Of a DNA stretch of 64,000 bases, positions 26,253 through 36,230 are shown piece after piece. Positions within the stretch are counted from its first letter, which is position 1. Each line of letters begins with the position of its first letter. The notes beneath the pieces are model-generated. The model was not told the DNA's origin. It worked only from the letters and a program-made list of their open reading frames with translations, and ran no database searches. The stretch spans positions 62,001-126,000 of the forward strand of contig NZ_FOPH01000003.1 of the NCBI RefSeq assembly GCF_900113415.1, given 5' to 3'. The translations under genes were made by a program, and so were the position numbers. The DNA is from Oribacterium sp. WCC10. GTDB taxonomy: Bacteria; Bacillota; Clostridia; Lachnospirales; Lachnospiraceae.

Positions 26253-27605
26253 ATGAAAGCTTACGTTGAGATGACAAAAGAAGAACTCCAGAAGGAGCTC
26301 GTGGGACTGAAGAAAGAGTACGAAAAGTACCAGGCTATGGAGATGACACTTGATATGAGCCGAGGCAAACCATGCAAAGAGCAGCTTGATCTCAGCATGG
26401 GACTTATGGATGCTCTTACCAGTGGAGCGGATATGTACTGCGATGACGGTACTGACTGTAGAAATTACGGTGTGCTCGGCGGCATTCAGGAAGCAAAGAT
26501 TCTTCTTTCTGATATGATGGAGAACAATCCCGACAATATCATCATATATGGAAACTCATCTCTGAACGTCATGTATGATTCCATCTCACGTTCCATGACT
26601 CACGGTGTTATGGGAAACACTCCATGGTCTAAGCTGGATAAAGTTAAGTGGCTCTGCCCGGTTCCGGGATATGACAGACATTTCGGAATCACAGAGTATT
26701 TCGGCATTGAGATGATCAACGTACCTATGACTCCTACAGGTCCTGATATGGATATGGTTGAGAAGCTTGTAAAGGAAGATGAGGCTATCAAGGGAATCTG
26801 GTGTGTTCCTAAGTATTCCAATCCTCAGGGCTACAGCTATAACGATGAAACAGTTCGTCGTTTTGCCAGACTTCAGCCTGCTGCAAAGGATTTCCGTATT
26901 TATTGGGACAATGCTTACGGTATTCATCATCTTTATGACAGGAATCAGGATTATCTTATTGAGATTCTTGCAGAGTGTAAGCGTGCCGGCAATCCTGACA
27001 TGGTTTATAAATTTGCATCAACTTCAAAGATAACATTCCCGGGTTCCGGAATCGCTGCTCTTGCTACATCATCAAACAACCTTGATGATATCAGAAGCCA
27101 GATGAAGCATCAGACTATCGGATATGATAAGGTTAATCAGCTTAGACATGTACGTTTCTTTGGAGACATTCACGGTATGGTTGAGCATATGCGTAAGCAT
27201 GCGGATATCATCAGACCTAAGTTCGAGATTGTCGAGGAAGTATTTGCCAAGAATCTTGACGGTCTCGGTATCGGTACATGGACGAAACCGAACGGTGGTT
27301 ATTTTATCAGCTTTGAGACTATGGATGGCTGTGCAAAGTCTGTTGTTGATCACTGTAAGAAGGCAGGAGTCAAGCTTACTGACGCAGGTGCTACATTCCC
27401 GTATCACAAGGATCCAAAGGACAGCAATATCCGTATTGCTCCTACATATCCTCCTGTGGATGATCTTAAGGTTGCTGCCAACCTCTTTACACTTTGTGTA
27501 AAGCTTGTATCAGTAGAGAAGCTTCTTTCTTCAAAGACCGGTGAGGATATCAAGAAGCTTGATGCTGAGAAGCCTGAAGAAGTAATTGTTGAAAAGAAGA
27601 AATAA
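26253..27605 (+). CDS. Aspartate aminotransferase, subgroup Ic (MocR-type fold family)
   Basis: A fold-type I PLP enzyme of 450 residues, transferring the amino group between aspartate and 2-oxoglutarate in characterised relatives. Family marks: TLDMSRGKPCKEQLDLSMG near the N-terminus, RNYGVLGGI, WCVPKYSNPQGYSYNDETV, and FRIYWDNAYG with the PLP-contacting Asp and Tyr. The Schiff-base lysine is in FASTSKITFPGSG (about residue 259). No helix-turn-helix domain is attached, so it is not a MocR regulator. AGGAGG (26241-26246) fixes ATG 26253. The gene lies alone between two terminators. Confidence 0.9.
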   Translation: MKAYVEMTKEELQKELVGLKKEYEKYQAMEMTLDMSRGKPCKEQLDLSMGLMDALTSGADMYCDDGTDCRNYGVLGGIQEAKILLSDMMENNPDNIIIYGNSSLNVMYDSISRSMTHGVMGNTPWSKLDKVKWLCPVPGYDRHFGITEYFGIEMINVPMTPTGPDMDMVEKLVKEDEAIKGIWCVPKYSNPQGYSYNDETVRRFARLQPAAKDFRIYWDNAYGIHHLYDRNQDYLIEILAECKRAGNPDMVYKFASTSKITFPGSGIAALATSSNNLDDIRSQMKHQTIGYDKVNQLRHVRFFGDIHGMVEHMRKHADIIRPKFEIVEEVFAKNLDGLGIGTWTKPNGGYFISFETMDGCAKSVVDHCKKAGVKLTDAGATFPYHKDPKDSNIRIAPTYPPVDDLKVAANLFTLCVKLVSVEKLLSSKTGEDIKKLDAEKPEEVIVEKKK

Positions 27606-27608
27606 ATG

Positions 27609-27643
27609 AAAAAGAGTGCTGCGGCTTGCAGCACTCTTTTTGT
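27609..27643. terminator. Terminator after the aminotransferase gene
   Basis: AAAAAGAGTGCTGC and GCAGCACTCTTTTT around GGCTT; symmetric. From 27644 to 27739 I see nothing. Confidence 0.9.
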
Positions 27644-27739
27644 ATCGTGATATTCAGTTAGGGTAATGTCGTTGAAAACAATCGATTAACTGAGAAGATA
27701 AAAGAAAAATGACATTGCCTTCATGTCGAAGCGGCTGTA

Positions 27740-28258
27740 TCAGCTTAGTAACTGTTTTACTATAAATGCATATATTTCCTGGTTTTTCTGACCCCATTTC
27801 GCACACATACGCTCAGCCGATTCCTTATCCGGGACATTGATATCAATGGCATAAAGTATAGAGTTTTCCTCTCTGACCTCGGCATGAACTATGTATTCGC
27901 CATTCTCAGTCTCAAAATAATCTGTATAGTTTGAAGATTCCTGTCTGAGCTGTACCTTGTTTTCCTTCAGGAAACGGTTCATGTCTTCTACGGCACCGGA
28001 GGAGATGTCATTGCCGAAAAGTTCTATGGTATTGGAACCCTCCTGAGTTATCTCGTATCTGGTTGACTTTTTGCTCTGGTGGGTCTTGATCAGACCTGCA
28101 TCATCAAGCTCTGATATGGCCTGCTGCAATGTGAAGTAGGTGGTGTATTCATAGTCGAGAAAGAAACCGCTGAGTTGATTATTGGTTAAAGGATAGTTTA
28201 CAGTCTTTAATAAGTAAAGAATCATCAATTTATAGAGAGTCAGTGGTTCTGTTATCAT
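27740..28258 (-). CDS. DUF4364 family winged-helix protein
   Basis: A 172-residue protein. The first 70 residues resemble a winged helix (LYKLMILYLLKTVNYPLTNNQLSGFFL, TLQQAISELDDAGLI, STRYEITQEG). The rest is an alpha/beta domain seen in the DUF4364 family of Clostridia, presumed to be transcriptional regulators. I chose the start at 28258, where AAAGGAAG lies upstream on the minus strand; a longer in-frame extension to 28405 has no ribosome site and odd composition. It is divergent from the DUF5717 operon, so it could regulate that operon (inference). Confidence 0.85.
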   Translation of the reverse strand: MITEPLTLYKLMILYLLKTVNYPLTNNQLSGFFLDYEYTTYFTLQQAISELDDAGLIKTHQSKKSTRYEITQEGSNTIELFGNDISSGAVEDMNRFLKENKVQLRQESSNYTDYFETENGEYIVHAEVREENSILYAIDINVPDKESAERMCAKWGQKNQEIYAFIVKQLLS

Positions 28259-28523
28259 GCTTAGGCTTCCTTTGCGTTTATTATATGTACATATATACCT
28301 GATAATATCGGTTGCTCTTTGTGAATCGTATATATATGCATATGTATTTTGAATATAATGTTTATAATGCTTGACTATCATAACAGGAAAATTTCTGTAT
28401 TTCAATCGACATAAGAGCAGAAGCCGCGCTAAATGGGGCCAATATCATATAAACATCTTTAATAAGAGCCCTTTCTGTGTTAAAATATGTCTTCATGGAG
28501 ATTTTTCCCGGAGAAAATATAGA

Positions 28524-31208
28524 ATGAAAGAACGTATAAATAAACTAGCAAGAGGGATAGTTGAGCTTGATAAACCGGAACTTAAACTTAGCGATGAGTC
28601 ATTTAAGGGTACGGTTAATGCAGGAGAGCTCGCTAAATTTGAACTCATACTTTATTCGGAAAATGGGATATTACTAAAGGGCCTTATATATTCGGACAAT
28701 CCTAATGTCACTGTACAAAAGGATGCATTTGGAGGCATCCGTTCACGCATTAAGTGTAATGTTGATACACGTAAGCTTAAGGACGGTGACAAGGTAGAGG
28801 GTCAGCTTTATATCGTGTCAAACGGAGGCGAAGTACAGCTTCCGTATTCTTTTGATGTCCGTTCATCATACAGGTCCGGTGAGATCATTTCAGGTATTCA
28901 TACCAAAGAGGATTATATAAATCTTTGTAATGATAATGAAGAGCTCGCACTTCGTGTTTTCGATTATTGTGATTTTCAGGATGCTGAATTCATGCAGGAT
29001 TCAAGACTCTTCACTATATATCAGGGACTGAAAAGCGGTCAGGACAGAAGCATTGCCCACAGACAGTTTCTTATTGCTTTACAGAATACTGCTGACAGAA
29101 AGACCGATACGTCAAAGGAAACATTACTTGAAGCTGCTAAGAAAACTGCAGCTTCTCCGAAGCTGCAGGATGTTTTTGCATTAAGTGTAGAAGATAAGCC
29201 GCTTATCGAAAAGGCTGCGGGAATCTGCATCAGAGAAGGCGCTACAGACAAGATGGCATTTGACATTTATCAGAGAGCCATTGAGATGGGATCAACCATC
29301 ACAAGATTGTATGAATACTACATTTATGCCATGCCTAAGGGCTGGGATGGTAAACTTCCAAGAGAGGTTTACCTGTATTTTGCGTACGAGAAGGTTATAG
29401 AGGAAAATATGAAGCTTCCTCTTTTCTACAATATACTTGTGAATTTTGATGACAAAGATGACATATATCAGCGTTTCGAGCATAAGATTCAAAGCTTTGC
29501 CATAGATAAGCTTCTGAGATCGGAATTCGACCAGCGACTTAGTGTCATTTATGACAGAATGATTCTTTCCGATATGATCGACGAAAGGATTGCATCGGTA
29601 CTTCCTGCCATATTGCGTTCCTACAGGATAACTACTGATGATAAGCGCATGAGTTTTGTTGTCATAAAGTATCGTGAACTTGACCGCGAGGAAGTATATG
29701 CTCTTAAGGATGGCGTGGCTTATGTGCCTGTATTCTTTGAGAACAGTGAGATACTTTTTCAGGATGTCTATGGAAACAGATATATCGATGTAAAGTATGA
29801 TATGACACGTATCATGCATAAAGAGAGTCTGGAAAAGAAGTGCTTTGAGATACTTCCAGAGCATGCCATGTTGAAACTGTCGAAGGCCAGATCCATAGCA
29901 AAGAGCGGCATAGACAGTATTAATCAGCTTAGACTTGTGGAACAGGTTGTAAACGATATGGATATATCAAGGCCATACCGTTTATTCCTTCAGCATGCAG
30001 TGCTTTCATATCATGATGATCATACCAGGGACTCTGATAAGAGTATCAGTGATATGGATATAGATTTCCTCAGAAGCCTTGATATCGTTTATCTTAGTCA
30101 CGAGGATATCGACAGTTTACTTCGGACTTATATAAAGCTTAATCTTTTCAAGGAAGCATACGAGATTGTTCTGGAGACAGGTGAACCGGATATCAAGCGC
30201 CAGTACCTTGAAAAACTTTGCCGTGCCATCATTGAAGATGAGAAGCATGGACGTTCCAAAGAAGTGATGATGCTTGCTCTTCAGATTTTTCAGATGGGAA
30301 CAAATGACAAGGATATCATCAGATTCCTTTTAAAGGAGTATAACGGTCTGTCCAGAGATATGCTTGCCATCTTAAGAAGAGGCAGGAAGACCGGCGTCGA
30401 TGCTTCTGATATGACAGAAAGACTTCTTGCCCAGATGATCTTCAGTTGGACAGAGGATGGACTCGATGAGGTTTACCACATTTACAGAGAGCAGCCTTCA
30501 CAGCAGAATATTCTGATCAGGGCTTATATTACCAAGCGTTGTATAGACTACTTTATATACGGTCAGAAGATTTCGGACGATGTATTTTCGGATGTGTTCG
30601 GGATCATTCGTGATGAGAGATACAAAGACAGAGTACCTATGATATACCTGCTTGCCATGTCAAAACATATGGCAGAAAACAAAAAGCTGACAGGAGAAGA
30701 AAAACTCATTCTTCAGGATGTCATGGACATTCTTATCCAAAAGAAGATGATTTTCCAGTATACAAGAACTCTCAGTGATGTTATACGTATACCTGATTTT
30801 GTCATGGACAAATATTATATCGAATATCATGGAGATAAGACCATTCGTCCGTCACTCTATATGAGGATACTACCGGATGAACATGATTTTGAAGAGGAAG
30901 AGATCAGCAGAGTATATCAGAACATTTATGTTCGACCGGTGACATTATTCACCAGGGAAAAGGCTGAGTATCAGATCTATGATGAGACTAAGGGCAATGA
31001 TATCGTTATGAGCGGAACAATTAAAGCTGATAACAGTATCCGTCTCAAGGGAGATACCTTTGATATCTTAAACGAAATGTCAGGCCTGCTTGGTCAGGAT
31101 AATGATAGAGAGCTTCGCGAAGTGATGCTTCGCTATGTGAGAAATGAGTCGGTCATTGAAGAACTTTTCACCAAAGAATTGACCGAAACGAAAGATAAGG
31201 AGCAATGA
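28524..31208 (+). CDS. DUF5717 family protein, large helical-repeat protein
   Basis: An 894-residue protein with no signal peptide or membrane segment. The N-terminal 25-125 region is beta-rich and Ig/OB-like (GTVNAGELAKFELILYS, VSNGGEVQLPYSFDV). The long centre (about 130-760) is alpha-helical, with repeat-like stretches resembling TPR/HEAT units. The C-terminal 780-870 is beta-rich again. I recognise it only as DUF5717, found in Lachnospiraceae. It is followed after 4 bases by an Hsp70-like DUF5716 ATPase and then a TPR protein, so all three likely work together. CCCGGAG lies upstream of the ATG. Confidence 0.8.
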   Translation: MKERINKLARGIVELDKPELKLSDESFKGTVNAGELAKFELILYSENGILLKGLIYSDNPNVTVQKDAFGGIRSRIKCNVDTRKLKDGDKVEGQLYIVSNGGEVQLPYSFDVRSSYRSGEIISGIHTKEDYINLCNDNEELALRVFDYCDFQDAEFMQDSRLFTIYQGLKSGQDRSIAHRQFLIALQNTADRKTDTSKETLLEAAKKTAASPKLQDVFALSVEDKPLIEKAAGICIREGATDKMAFDIYQRAIEMGSTITRLYEYYIYAMPKGWDGKLPREVYLYFAYEKVIEENMKLPLFYNILVNFDDKDDIYQRFEHKIQSFAIDKLLRSEFDQRLSVIYDRMILSDMIDERIASVLPAILRSYRITTDDKRMSFVVIKYRELDREEVYALKDGVAYVPVFFENSEILFQDVYGNRYIDVKYDMTRIMHKESLEKKCFEILPEHAMLKLSKARSIAKSGIDSINQLRLVEQVVNDMDISRPYRLFLQHAVLSYHDDHTRDSDKSISDMDIDFLRSLDIVYLSHEDIDSLLRTYIKLNLFKEAYEIVLETGEPDIKRQYLEKLCRAIIEDEKHGRSKEVMMLALQIFQMGTNDKDIIRFLLKEYNGLSRDMLAILRRGRKTGVDASDMTERLLAQMIFSWTEDGLDEVYHIYREQPSQQNILIRAYITKRCIDYFIYGQKISDDVFSDVFGIIRDERYKDRVPMIYLLAMSKHMAENKKLTGEEKLILQDVMDILIQKKMIFQYTRTLSDVIRIPDFVMDKYYIEYHGDKTIRPSLYMRILPDEHDFEEEEISRVYQNIYVRPVTLFTREKAEYQIYDETKGNDIVMSGTIKADNSIRLKGDTFDILNEMSGLLGQDNDRELREVMLRYVRNESVIEELFTKELTETKDKEQ

Positions 31209-31212
31209 TTAA

Positions 31213-32430
31213 GTGAATCGCTACATTGGAATTTCACTAAATGATGACTATACGTGCATCTGCATAAATGATAAAACGGTTTCAAGATTTCAACCGACTG
31301 TTATCGCAAAGGATAAAAAGGAAGATGAGTGGACCATAGGAGAAGATGCTTATAAGGCTACTCTTGCCGGTTCAGGCGTCATTGTTGATAAGCTGTTGAG
31401 CCTTCTTGAAAAGAACGGAACTGCGACGATTTCCAGAATAAAATACAATGCTGTGGATATTCTTGCACATTATTTTCATGAACTTCTCGGAAAAGACAGT
31501 GGCGGTTCAGAGGATGATATCGTTGCTGTATCCATTAGAAAGCCCGGTCGTGAGATTGTGAATAAGCTTAAGGAAGCACTTATCAGAGCGGGTGTACATG
31601 AAAACAATATTTACATAGTGAGCCATACCGAAAGTTTTGCCCACTTTGTTCTGGATCAGGACAGCAGTTTATATAACCGCATGGTTGGCATGTTCGAGCT
31701 CAACAATCAGTGCCTTTACTATTATGAGATGCATGTTTCGAGAGGAACCAGACGTTATGTTATGGTTGGGTCAGAGGCGGAAGAGGAAGCATTTAATCTC
31801 GATATCCTTAAGACTGCATCAGGTGGAAAGATCGCTGACAAGATATTGAGCACTGTTGCTGAAAGAGTCATGAGTAAAAATTCATATTCTTCAGTGTTTT
31901 TATCCGGAAGAGGTTTTCAGGATACAAACTTTGCAACAAACTTCATGAACTTCATCTGCAAGCGTCGCAGAGTGCTTATAGAGCCCGGTATGTTTGCCAT
32001 TGGAGCCGAGATATATGTCAAGAATATGGCTGATGGCAAGAATGACGAGTATATGATCTTATGTGACACCCGTTGCAATTCGGATGTTTCGGTTAAGGTA
32101 TTGGTTAATGAAAAGATTGAAACTCTTCCGATTGTCCGTGCCGGTGAGAGTTGGATGGATACGAGTGCAAGTTATGAGATGATACTTGATGATCAGGATT
32201 TTATTGATTTTCAGGTCACATCAATTACAAAGCCTCAGAGACCTTTGAGACTGCGTATGATGCTTGATACTTTTCCACAAAGAGAAAGCCGCACGACAAG
32301 GATACGTATGTCTACGGAGTTTGCTGATGCGGATACTCTTCGTGTAACAGTTAAGGATTTGGGCTTCGGAGATCTCTTCCCTGCCTCTGATAAGGAGATA
32401 GTTGAAGAGATAGATTTGTCGGAAAAATAA
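31213..32430 (+). CDS. DUF5716 family protein, Hsp70/actin-like ATPase
   Basis: 405 residues, start GTG 31213 behind AAGGAG. The first ~270 residues look like an Hsp70/actin (ASKHA) ATPase. A phosphate-1 hairpin YIGISLNDDYTCICI is at 4-18, a second strand-turn VGMFELNNQCLYYYEM at about 158-173, and an adenosine-type SSVFLSGRGF at 226-235. Residues 275-395 are beta-rich. Part of them (TFPQRESRTTRIRMS..DTLRVTVKD) aligns by eye with the substrate-binding beta domain of Hsp70. Classic phosphate-1 residues (DLGTT) are poorly conserved, so ATP hydrolysis is uncertain. The family is DUF5716; its function is not established to my knowledge. Confidence 0.75.
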   Translation: MNRYIGISLNDDYTCICINDKTVSRFQPTVIAKDKKEDEWTIGEDAYKATLAGSGVIVDKLLSLLEKNGTATISRIKYNAVDILAHYFHELLGKDSGGSEDDIVAVSIRKPGREIVNKLKEALIRAGVHENNIYIVSHTESFAHFVLDQDSSLYNRMVGMFELNNQCLYYYEMHVSRGTRRYVMVGSEAEEEAFNLDILKTASGGKIADKILSTVAERVMSKNSYSSVFLSGRGFQDTNFATNFMNFICKRRRVLIEPGMFAIGAEIYVKNMADGKNDEYMILCDTRCNSDVSVKVLVNEKIETLPIVRAGESWMDTSASYEMILDDQDFIDFQVTSITKPQRPLRLRMMLDTFPQRESRTTRIRMSTEFADADTLRVTVKDLGFGDLFPASDKEIVEEIDLSEK

Positions 32431-32446
32431 GTTATAGGATAAATTC

Positions 32447-33238
32447 ATGGGATTACTACTATGTAATAAGGGTGCAAGGCATCCGTTCTATTATGAGAAG
32501 CTTGATATAGATATATGGTCTATTCAGGAACTGAGCTATGTCATATACAGGTATCCGGTCATCATCCCTTCGGATTTTGTTGACCATAAACTTACGACGT
32601 GGATAAGAGATGAGTTGTCCATGGGCATTCTTGCCGCGAAGCTCGAACAGTTTATGGGAGCCGGGGATGACACTGATCAGGAGCGATTACTGCTTATGAT
32701 CCTGAGAGAGAGCAATTACTACACTCAGGTCGAGATTTCACGCTTTGAGTCAGAGTATAAAAAGCTAAGAAACATTGACAGACATGTATTTTTGAACATG
32801 TTGGGAGACACCTACTTCCGTATGGGAAGATACGGAAGGGCCATAGAGTCTTATGAGGAATCACTTCTTGCAGAAGTGGATACCGGAGTACAGATGAAGC
32901 TGGCCGGAACTTATGTGACAGTTATGCAGTTCCGTAAGGCGGCGGATCTTTATGAGGAAGTATATGTTACCACAGTTTCCCAGGAGCCGTTACGAAAGCT
33001 GTATTTCATAAGTAAATTAGAGCCGTCTGTCAATACTATCGAAAAGTATCTTGATACTATCGATGTAGAAACTCTTGCAGATTGGGAGCAAGAGTATGAT
33101 AATGTACAGGCAAAGGCTGAGCACGATGAACGTGCCATGGAAATATTTGATTTATATCAGAAAAGCCATTCGGAATTCCGTGAACATGCGAAGATCATGG
33201 TCTTAAAGTGGAAACGCGAATACAGGGCAAAAATCTGA
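32447..33238 (+). CDS. TPR-containing protein, third gene of the DUF5717/DUF5716 operon
   Basis: A 263-residue cytoplasmic protein. Its centre has clear tetratricopeptide units (LNMLGDTYFRMGRYGRAIESYEESLL, MKLAGTYVTVMQFRKAADLYEEVYV). The N-terminal part (FYYEKLDIDIWSIQELSYVIYRYP) looks lineage-specific, and the C-terminal 200-263 is helical and charged. It starts 16 bases after the DUF5716 stop with a weak ribosome site (AGGAT), suggesting translational coupling. TPR proteins often serve as Hsp70 partners, which fits its upstream neighbour, but direct binding is inference. Confidence 0.75.
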   Translation: MGLLLCNKGARHPFYYEKLDIDIWSIQELSYVIYRYPVIIPSDFVDHKLTTWIRDELSMGILAAKLEQFMGAGDDTDQERLLLMILRESNYYTQVEISRFESEYKKLRNIDRHVFLNMLGDTYFRMGRYGRAIESYEESLLAEVDTGVQMKLAGTYVTVMQFRKAADLYEEVYVTTVSQEPLRKLYFISKLEPSVNTIEKYLDTIDVETLADWEQEYDNVQAKAEHDERAMEIFDLYQKSHSEFREHAKIMVLKWKREYRAKI

Positions 33239-33330
33239 GAATCATAAAAGTAAGTGACATAAGTCGATATAGGAAGCCTTGCATTATGTTTAGGAGCCTA
33301 TATATCACATTACAGAAAGGTACAACATTT

Positions 33331-35970
33331 ATGAAGGAACTTGCAAAACAGTACAATCCGGAAGAGGTTGAGGACCGCATTTATGAAATGTGGATGAAAG
33401 GAAATCATTTTCATGCAGAGGTAAATGCCAATAAGAAGCCATTTACCATCATGATGCCACCTCCAAATGTCACAGGGCAGCTCCATATGGGACATGCTCT
33501 TGACAATACTCTTCAGGATTCTTTGATCCGTTGGAAGAGAATGCAGGGCTTTGAAGCTCTCTGGCAGCCGGGATGTGACCACGCCGCTATTGCCACAGAG
33601 GTTAAGGTTACTAATAAGCTTAAGGAGCAGGGCATTGACAAGCATGATCTCGGACGTGAAGGATTCCTTAAGGAAGCATGGAAATGGAAGGAAGAGTACG
33701 AGTCAAGAATCGTTAACCAGCTCCATAAGATGGGTTCTTCGGCAGATTGGGACAGACTTCGCTTCACTATGGATGAGGGATGTTCAAAGGCTGTAGAGAC
33801 TACCTTCATAAAGCTTTACAAGAAGGGATATATTTATAAGGGATCACGTATCATCAACTGGTGCCCTGTATGTCATACTTCACTTTCTGATGCTGAAGTT
33901 ATCCATGAGGAACAGGATGGTAACTTCTGGCACATTAACTATCCTATCGCAGGTCAGGAAGGCAGATTCATAGAGATTGCCACCACAAGACCTGAGACTA
34001 TGCTTGGAGATACTGCAGTCGCAGTAAATCCGGAGGATCCGAGATATAAGGATCTCATCGGAAAGACTGTTAAGCTTCCTCTTACTGACAGAGAGATTCC
34101 GATCGTTGGTGATGAGCATGCTGATATGGAGGTAGGTACAGGTGCTGTTAAGATCACTCCTGCACACGACCCTAACGATTTTGAGGTAGGAAAGAGACAT
34201 GATCTTCCTGAACTCAATATCATGAACGACGATGCGACTATTAACTGTCCAGGTTCAAAATATCATGGCATGGATCGTTACGAGGCACGTAAGCTCATGG
34301 TTCAGGATCTCAAGGATCTCGGACTTCTTGTAAAGATCGTTCCTACAAAGCATAATGTCGGTACTCATGACCGTTGCGGAACTACTGTAGAACCTATGAT
34401 CAAGCCACAGTGGTTCGTTAAGATGGCTGAGATGGCAAAGCCTGCTATCAAGGCAATAGAGACTGGAGACCTTCAGTTTGTTCCTGAAAACTATTCAAAG
34501 ACATATCTTCACTGGCTTGAGAATATCAAAGACTGGTGTATCTCAAGACAGCTTTGGTGGGGTCACAGAATCCCGGCTTACTACTGCGATGAATGTGGTG
34601 AGATGGTGGTTTCTTCAGAAGCTCCTGCTGTTTGTCCTAAGTGCGGCAAGACACATTTTACACAGGATCCTGATACTCTTGATACATGGTTCTCGAGTGC
34701 CCTTTGGCCGTTTGAGACATTAGGATGGCCTGAGGAGACTCCTGAGTATAAGTATTTCTATCCTACCAATGTGCTTGTAACAGGATACGATATCATTTTC
34801 TTCTGGGTAGTACGTATGGTATTCTCCGGTATTGAGCAGACAGGCAAGGTTCCTTTCGGTAAGGTGCTTATCCATGGCCTTGTAAGAGATGATAAGGGAC
34901 GTAAGATGAGTAAGTCTCTCGGAAACGGAATCGATCCGCTTGAGGTTATCAAGACTTACGGTGCAGATGCTCTTCGTATGACACTTCTTACAGGTAATGC
35001 TCCGGGAAATGATATGCGTTTCTACTGGTCAAGAGTAGAGGCATCACGTAACTTCATGAATAAGGTATGGAATGCTTCAAGATTTATCATGATGAATCTT
35101 GATAAGGCAGATATTCCTGAGAGTATGCCGGCAAACCTTTCAATGGCTGACCGCTGGATACTCAGCAAGGTTAATAACCTGGTTACTGATGTTACACGTA
35201 ATATGGAGGCATTTGACCTTGGTATCGCGCTTGATAAGGTTCAGAACTTTATCTGGGAGGAGTTCTGTGACTGGTACATTGAGATGGTTAAGCCTAGACT
35301 CTGGGATGAGAATGATGAGACAAAGGGCGCTGCTCTCTGGACACTTAAACATGTTCTCGTAACATCACTTAAGCTTCTTCATCCGTTCTGTCCATTCATC
35401 ACAGAGGAGATTTACGATACACTTACAGATGCTGCAACACCTCTTATGCGTGAAGACTGGCCTGTATACACAGAGTCACTTGATTTTGCATCGGATGAGG
35501 CAGAAATCGAGGCTATAAAGGAAGCTGTACGTGCTATCAGAAATGTTCGTACAGAGATGAATGTTGCTCCTTCAAGAAAGGCTCAGAATTATGTTGTTAC
35601 AACTAATGACAGAGTAAGAAAGACTTTTGAGCATAGTAAGGTATTCTTTGCAACACTTGCGTATGCTTCAGATGTCATCATTCAGGAGGATAAGTCAGGT
35701 ATCGCTGATGATGCGGTTTCAGTTGCCATTCCTGATGCTGTTATCTATATTCCGTTTGCAGATCTTGTAGATATCGAGAAGGAGAAGGAGAGACTTCTCA
35801 AGGAGAAGGCAAAGTGGGAAGCTGAGATCAAGCGTTCCGAGGGTATGCTCAATAACGAGAGATTTATCTCAAAGGCTCCGGAGGCTAAGGTCAAGGAAGA
35901 AAGAGATAAGCTTGAGAAGAACAAGCAGATGCTTAAGCAGGTTACTGATCGTTTAGAGTCACTTCATTGA
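33331..35970 (+). CDS. valS: Valyl-tRNA synthetase
   Basis: Charges tRNA-Val and edits misactivated threonine. 879 residues. Class I HIGH motif: PPPNVTGQLHMGHA (HMGH at 52-55). The editing domain covers about 150-340 (ATTRPETMLGDTAVAV, HDPNDFEVG). KMSKS appears exactly at about 525-529 (GRKMSKSLGNGIDP). The anticodon-binding domain follows, and a C-terminal coiled coil (about 810-879) is rich in Glu/Lys. ATG 33331 follows AGAAAGG; no T-box element is visible in the 92-base gap before it. A giant hairpin follows the gene. Confidence 0.97.
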   Translation: MKELAKQYNPEEVEDRIYEMWMKGNHFHAEVNANKKPFTIMMPPPNVTGQLHMGHALDNTLQDSLIRWKRMQGFEALWQPGCDHAAIATEVKVTNKLKEQGIDKHDLGREGFLKEAWKWKEEYESRIVNQLHKMGSSADWDRLRFTMDEGCSKAVETTFIKLYKKGYIYKGSRIINWCPVCHTSLSDAEVIHEEQDGNFWHINYPIAGQEGRFIEIATTRPETMLGDTAVAVNPEDPRYKDLIGKTVKLPLTDREIPIVGDEHADMEVGTGAVKITPAHDPNDFEVGKRHDLPELNIMNDDATINCPGSKYHGMDRYEARKLMVQDLKDLGLLVKIVPTKHNVGTHDRCGTTVEPMIKPQWFVKMAEMAKPAIKAIETGDLQFVPENYSKTYLHWLENIKDWCISRQLWWGHRIPAYYCDECGEMVVSSEAPAVCPKCGKTHFTQDPDTLDTWFSSALWPFETLGWPEETPEYKYFYPTNVLVTGYDIIFFWVVRMVFSGIEQTGKVPFGKVLIHGLVRDDKGRKMSKSLGNGIDPLEVIKTYGADALRMTLLTGNAPGNDMRFYWSRVEASRNFMNKVWNASRFIMMNLDKADIPESMPANLSMADRWILSKVNNLVTDVTRNMEAFDLGIALDKVQNFIWEEFCDWYIEMVKPRLWDENDETKGAALWTLKHVLVTSLKLLHPFCPFITEEIYDTLTDAATPLMREDWPVYTESLDFASDEAEIEAIKEAVRAIRNVRTEMNVAPSRKAQNYVVTTNDRVRKTFEHSKVFFATLAYASDVIIQEDKSGIADDAVSVAIPDAVIYIPFADLVDIEKEKERLLKEKAKWEAEIKRSEGMLNNERFISKAPEAKVKEERDKLEKNKQMLKQVTDRLESLH

Positions 35971-35993
35971 TAAACGTACGCCGGAGTCAGGAA

Positions 35994-36191
35994 GCATTCT
36001 TTTAATAACGAGGCGCCTCGGCGGAAAAATTAAAAATCGGACCACTAAGAGGCAGTAGACCCTCGTCAATGTCTGAGTTTTCTTTATGAAAACTCAGACT
36101 TGACGAGGGAGCTAAGGAAAATTGAACCGACTGCCTCTAAGGGGTCCGATTTTGATTTTTCAAGTCTCTGCTTTACGTTATAAAAGAATGC
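35994..36191. repeat. Giant imperfect hairpin between valS and rlmH
   Basis: Nearly 200 bases fold back on themselves. Three arm pairs nest in order. GCATTCTTTTAATAACG (35994-36010) pairs with CGTTATAAAAGAATGC (36176-36191). AAAATTAAAAATCGGACC plus AGAGGCAGT (to 36057) pairs with ACTGCCTCT and GGTCCGATTTTGATTTTT (from 36130). CCCTCGTCAA..GTCTGAGTTTTC pairs with GAAAACTCAGAC..TTGACGAGGG, with apex TTTATG (36083-36088). GAGGCGCCTC (36011-36020) is a small palindrome in one arm. There is no coding frame across it. It resembles a MITE-like or other hairpin element, or an unusually large bidirectional terminator. Confidence 0.8.
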
Positions 36192-36230
36192 CCCCGAACT
36201 CAGGCTGCATTCAACCCTTATTTAAAAGTT

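Noticed and set aside
33239-33330. T-box or attenuator before valS
   Set aside because: Only 92 bases, with no specifier, T-box core or terminator.
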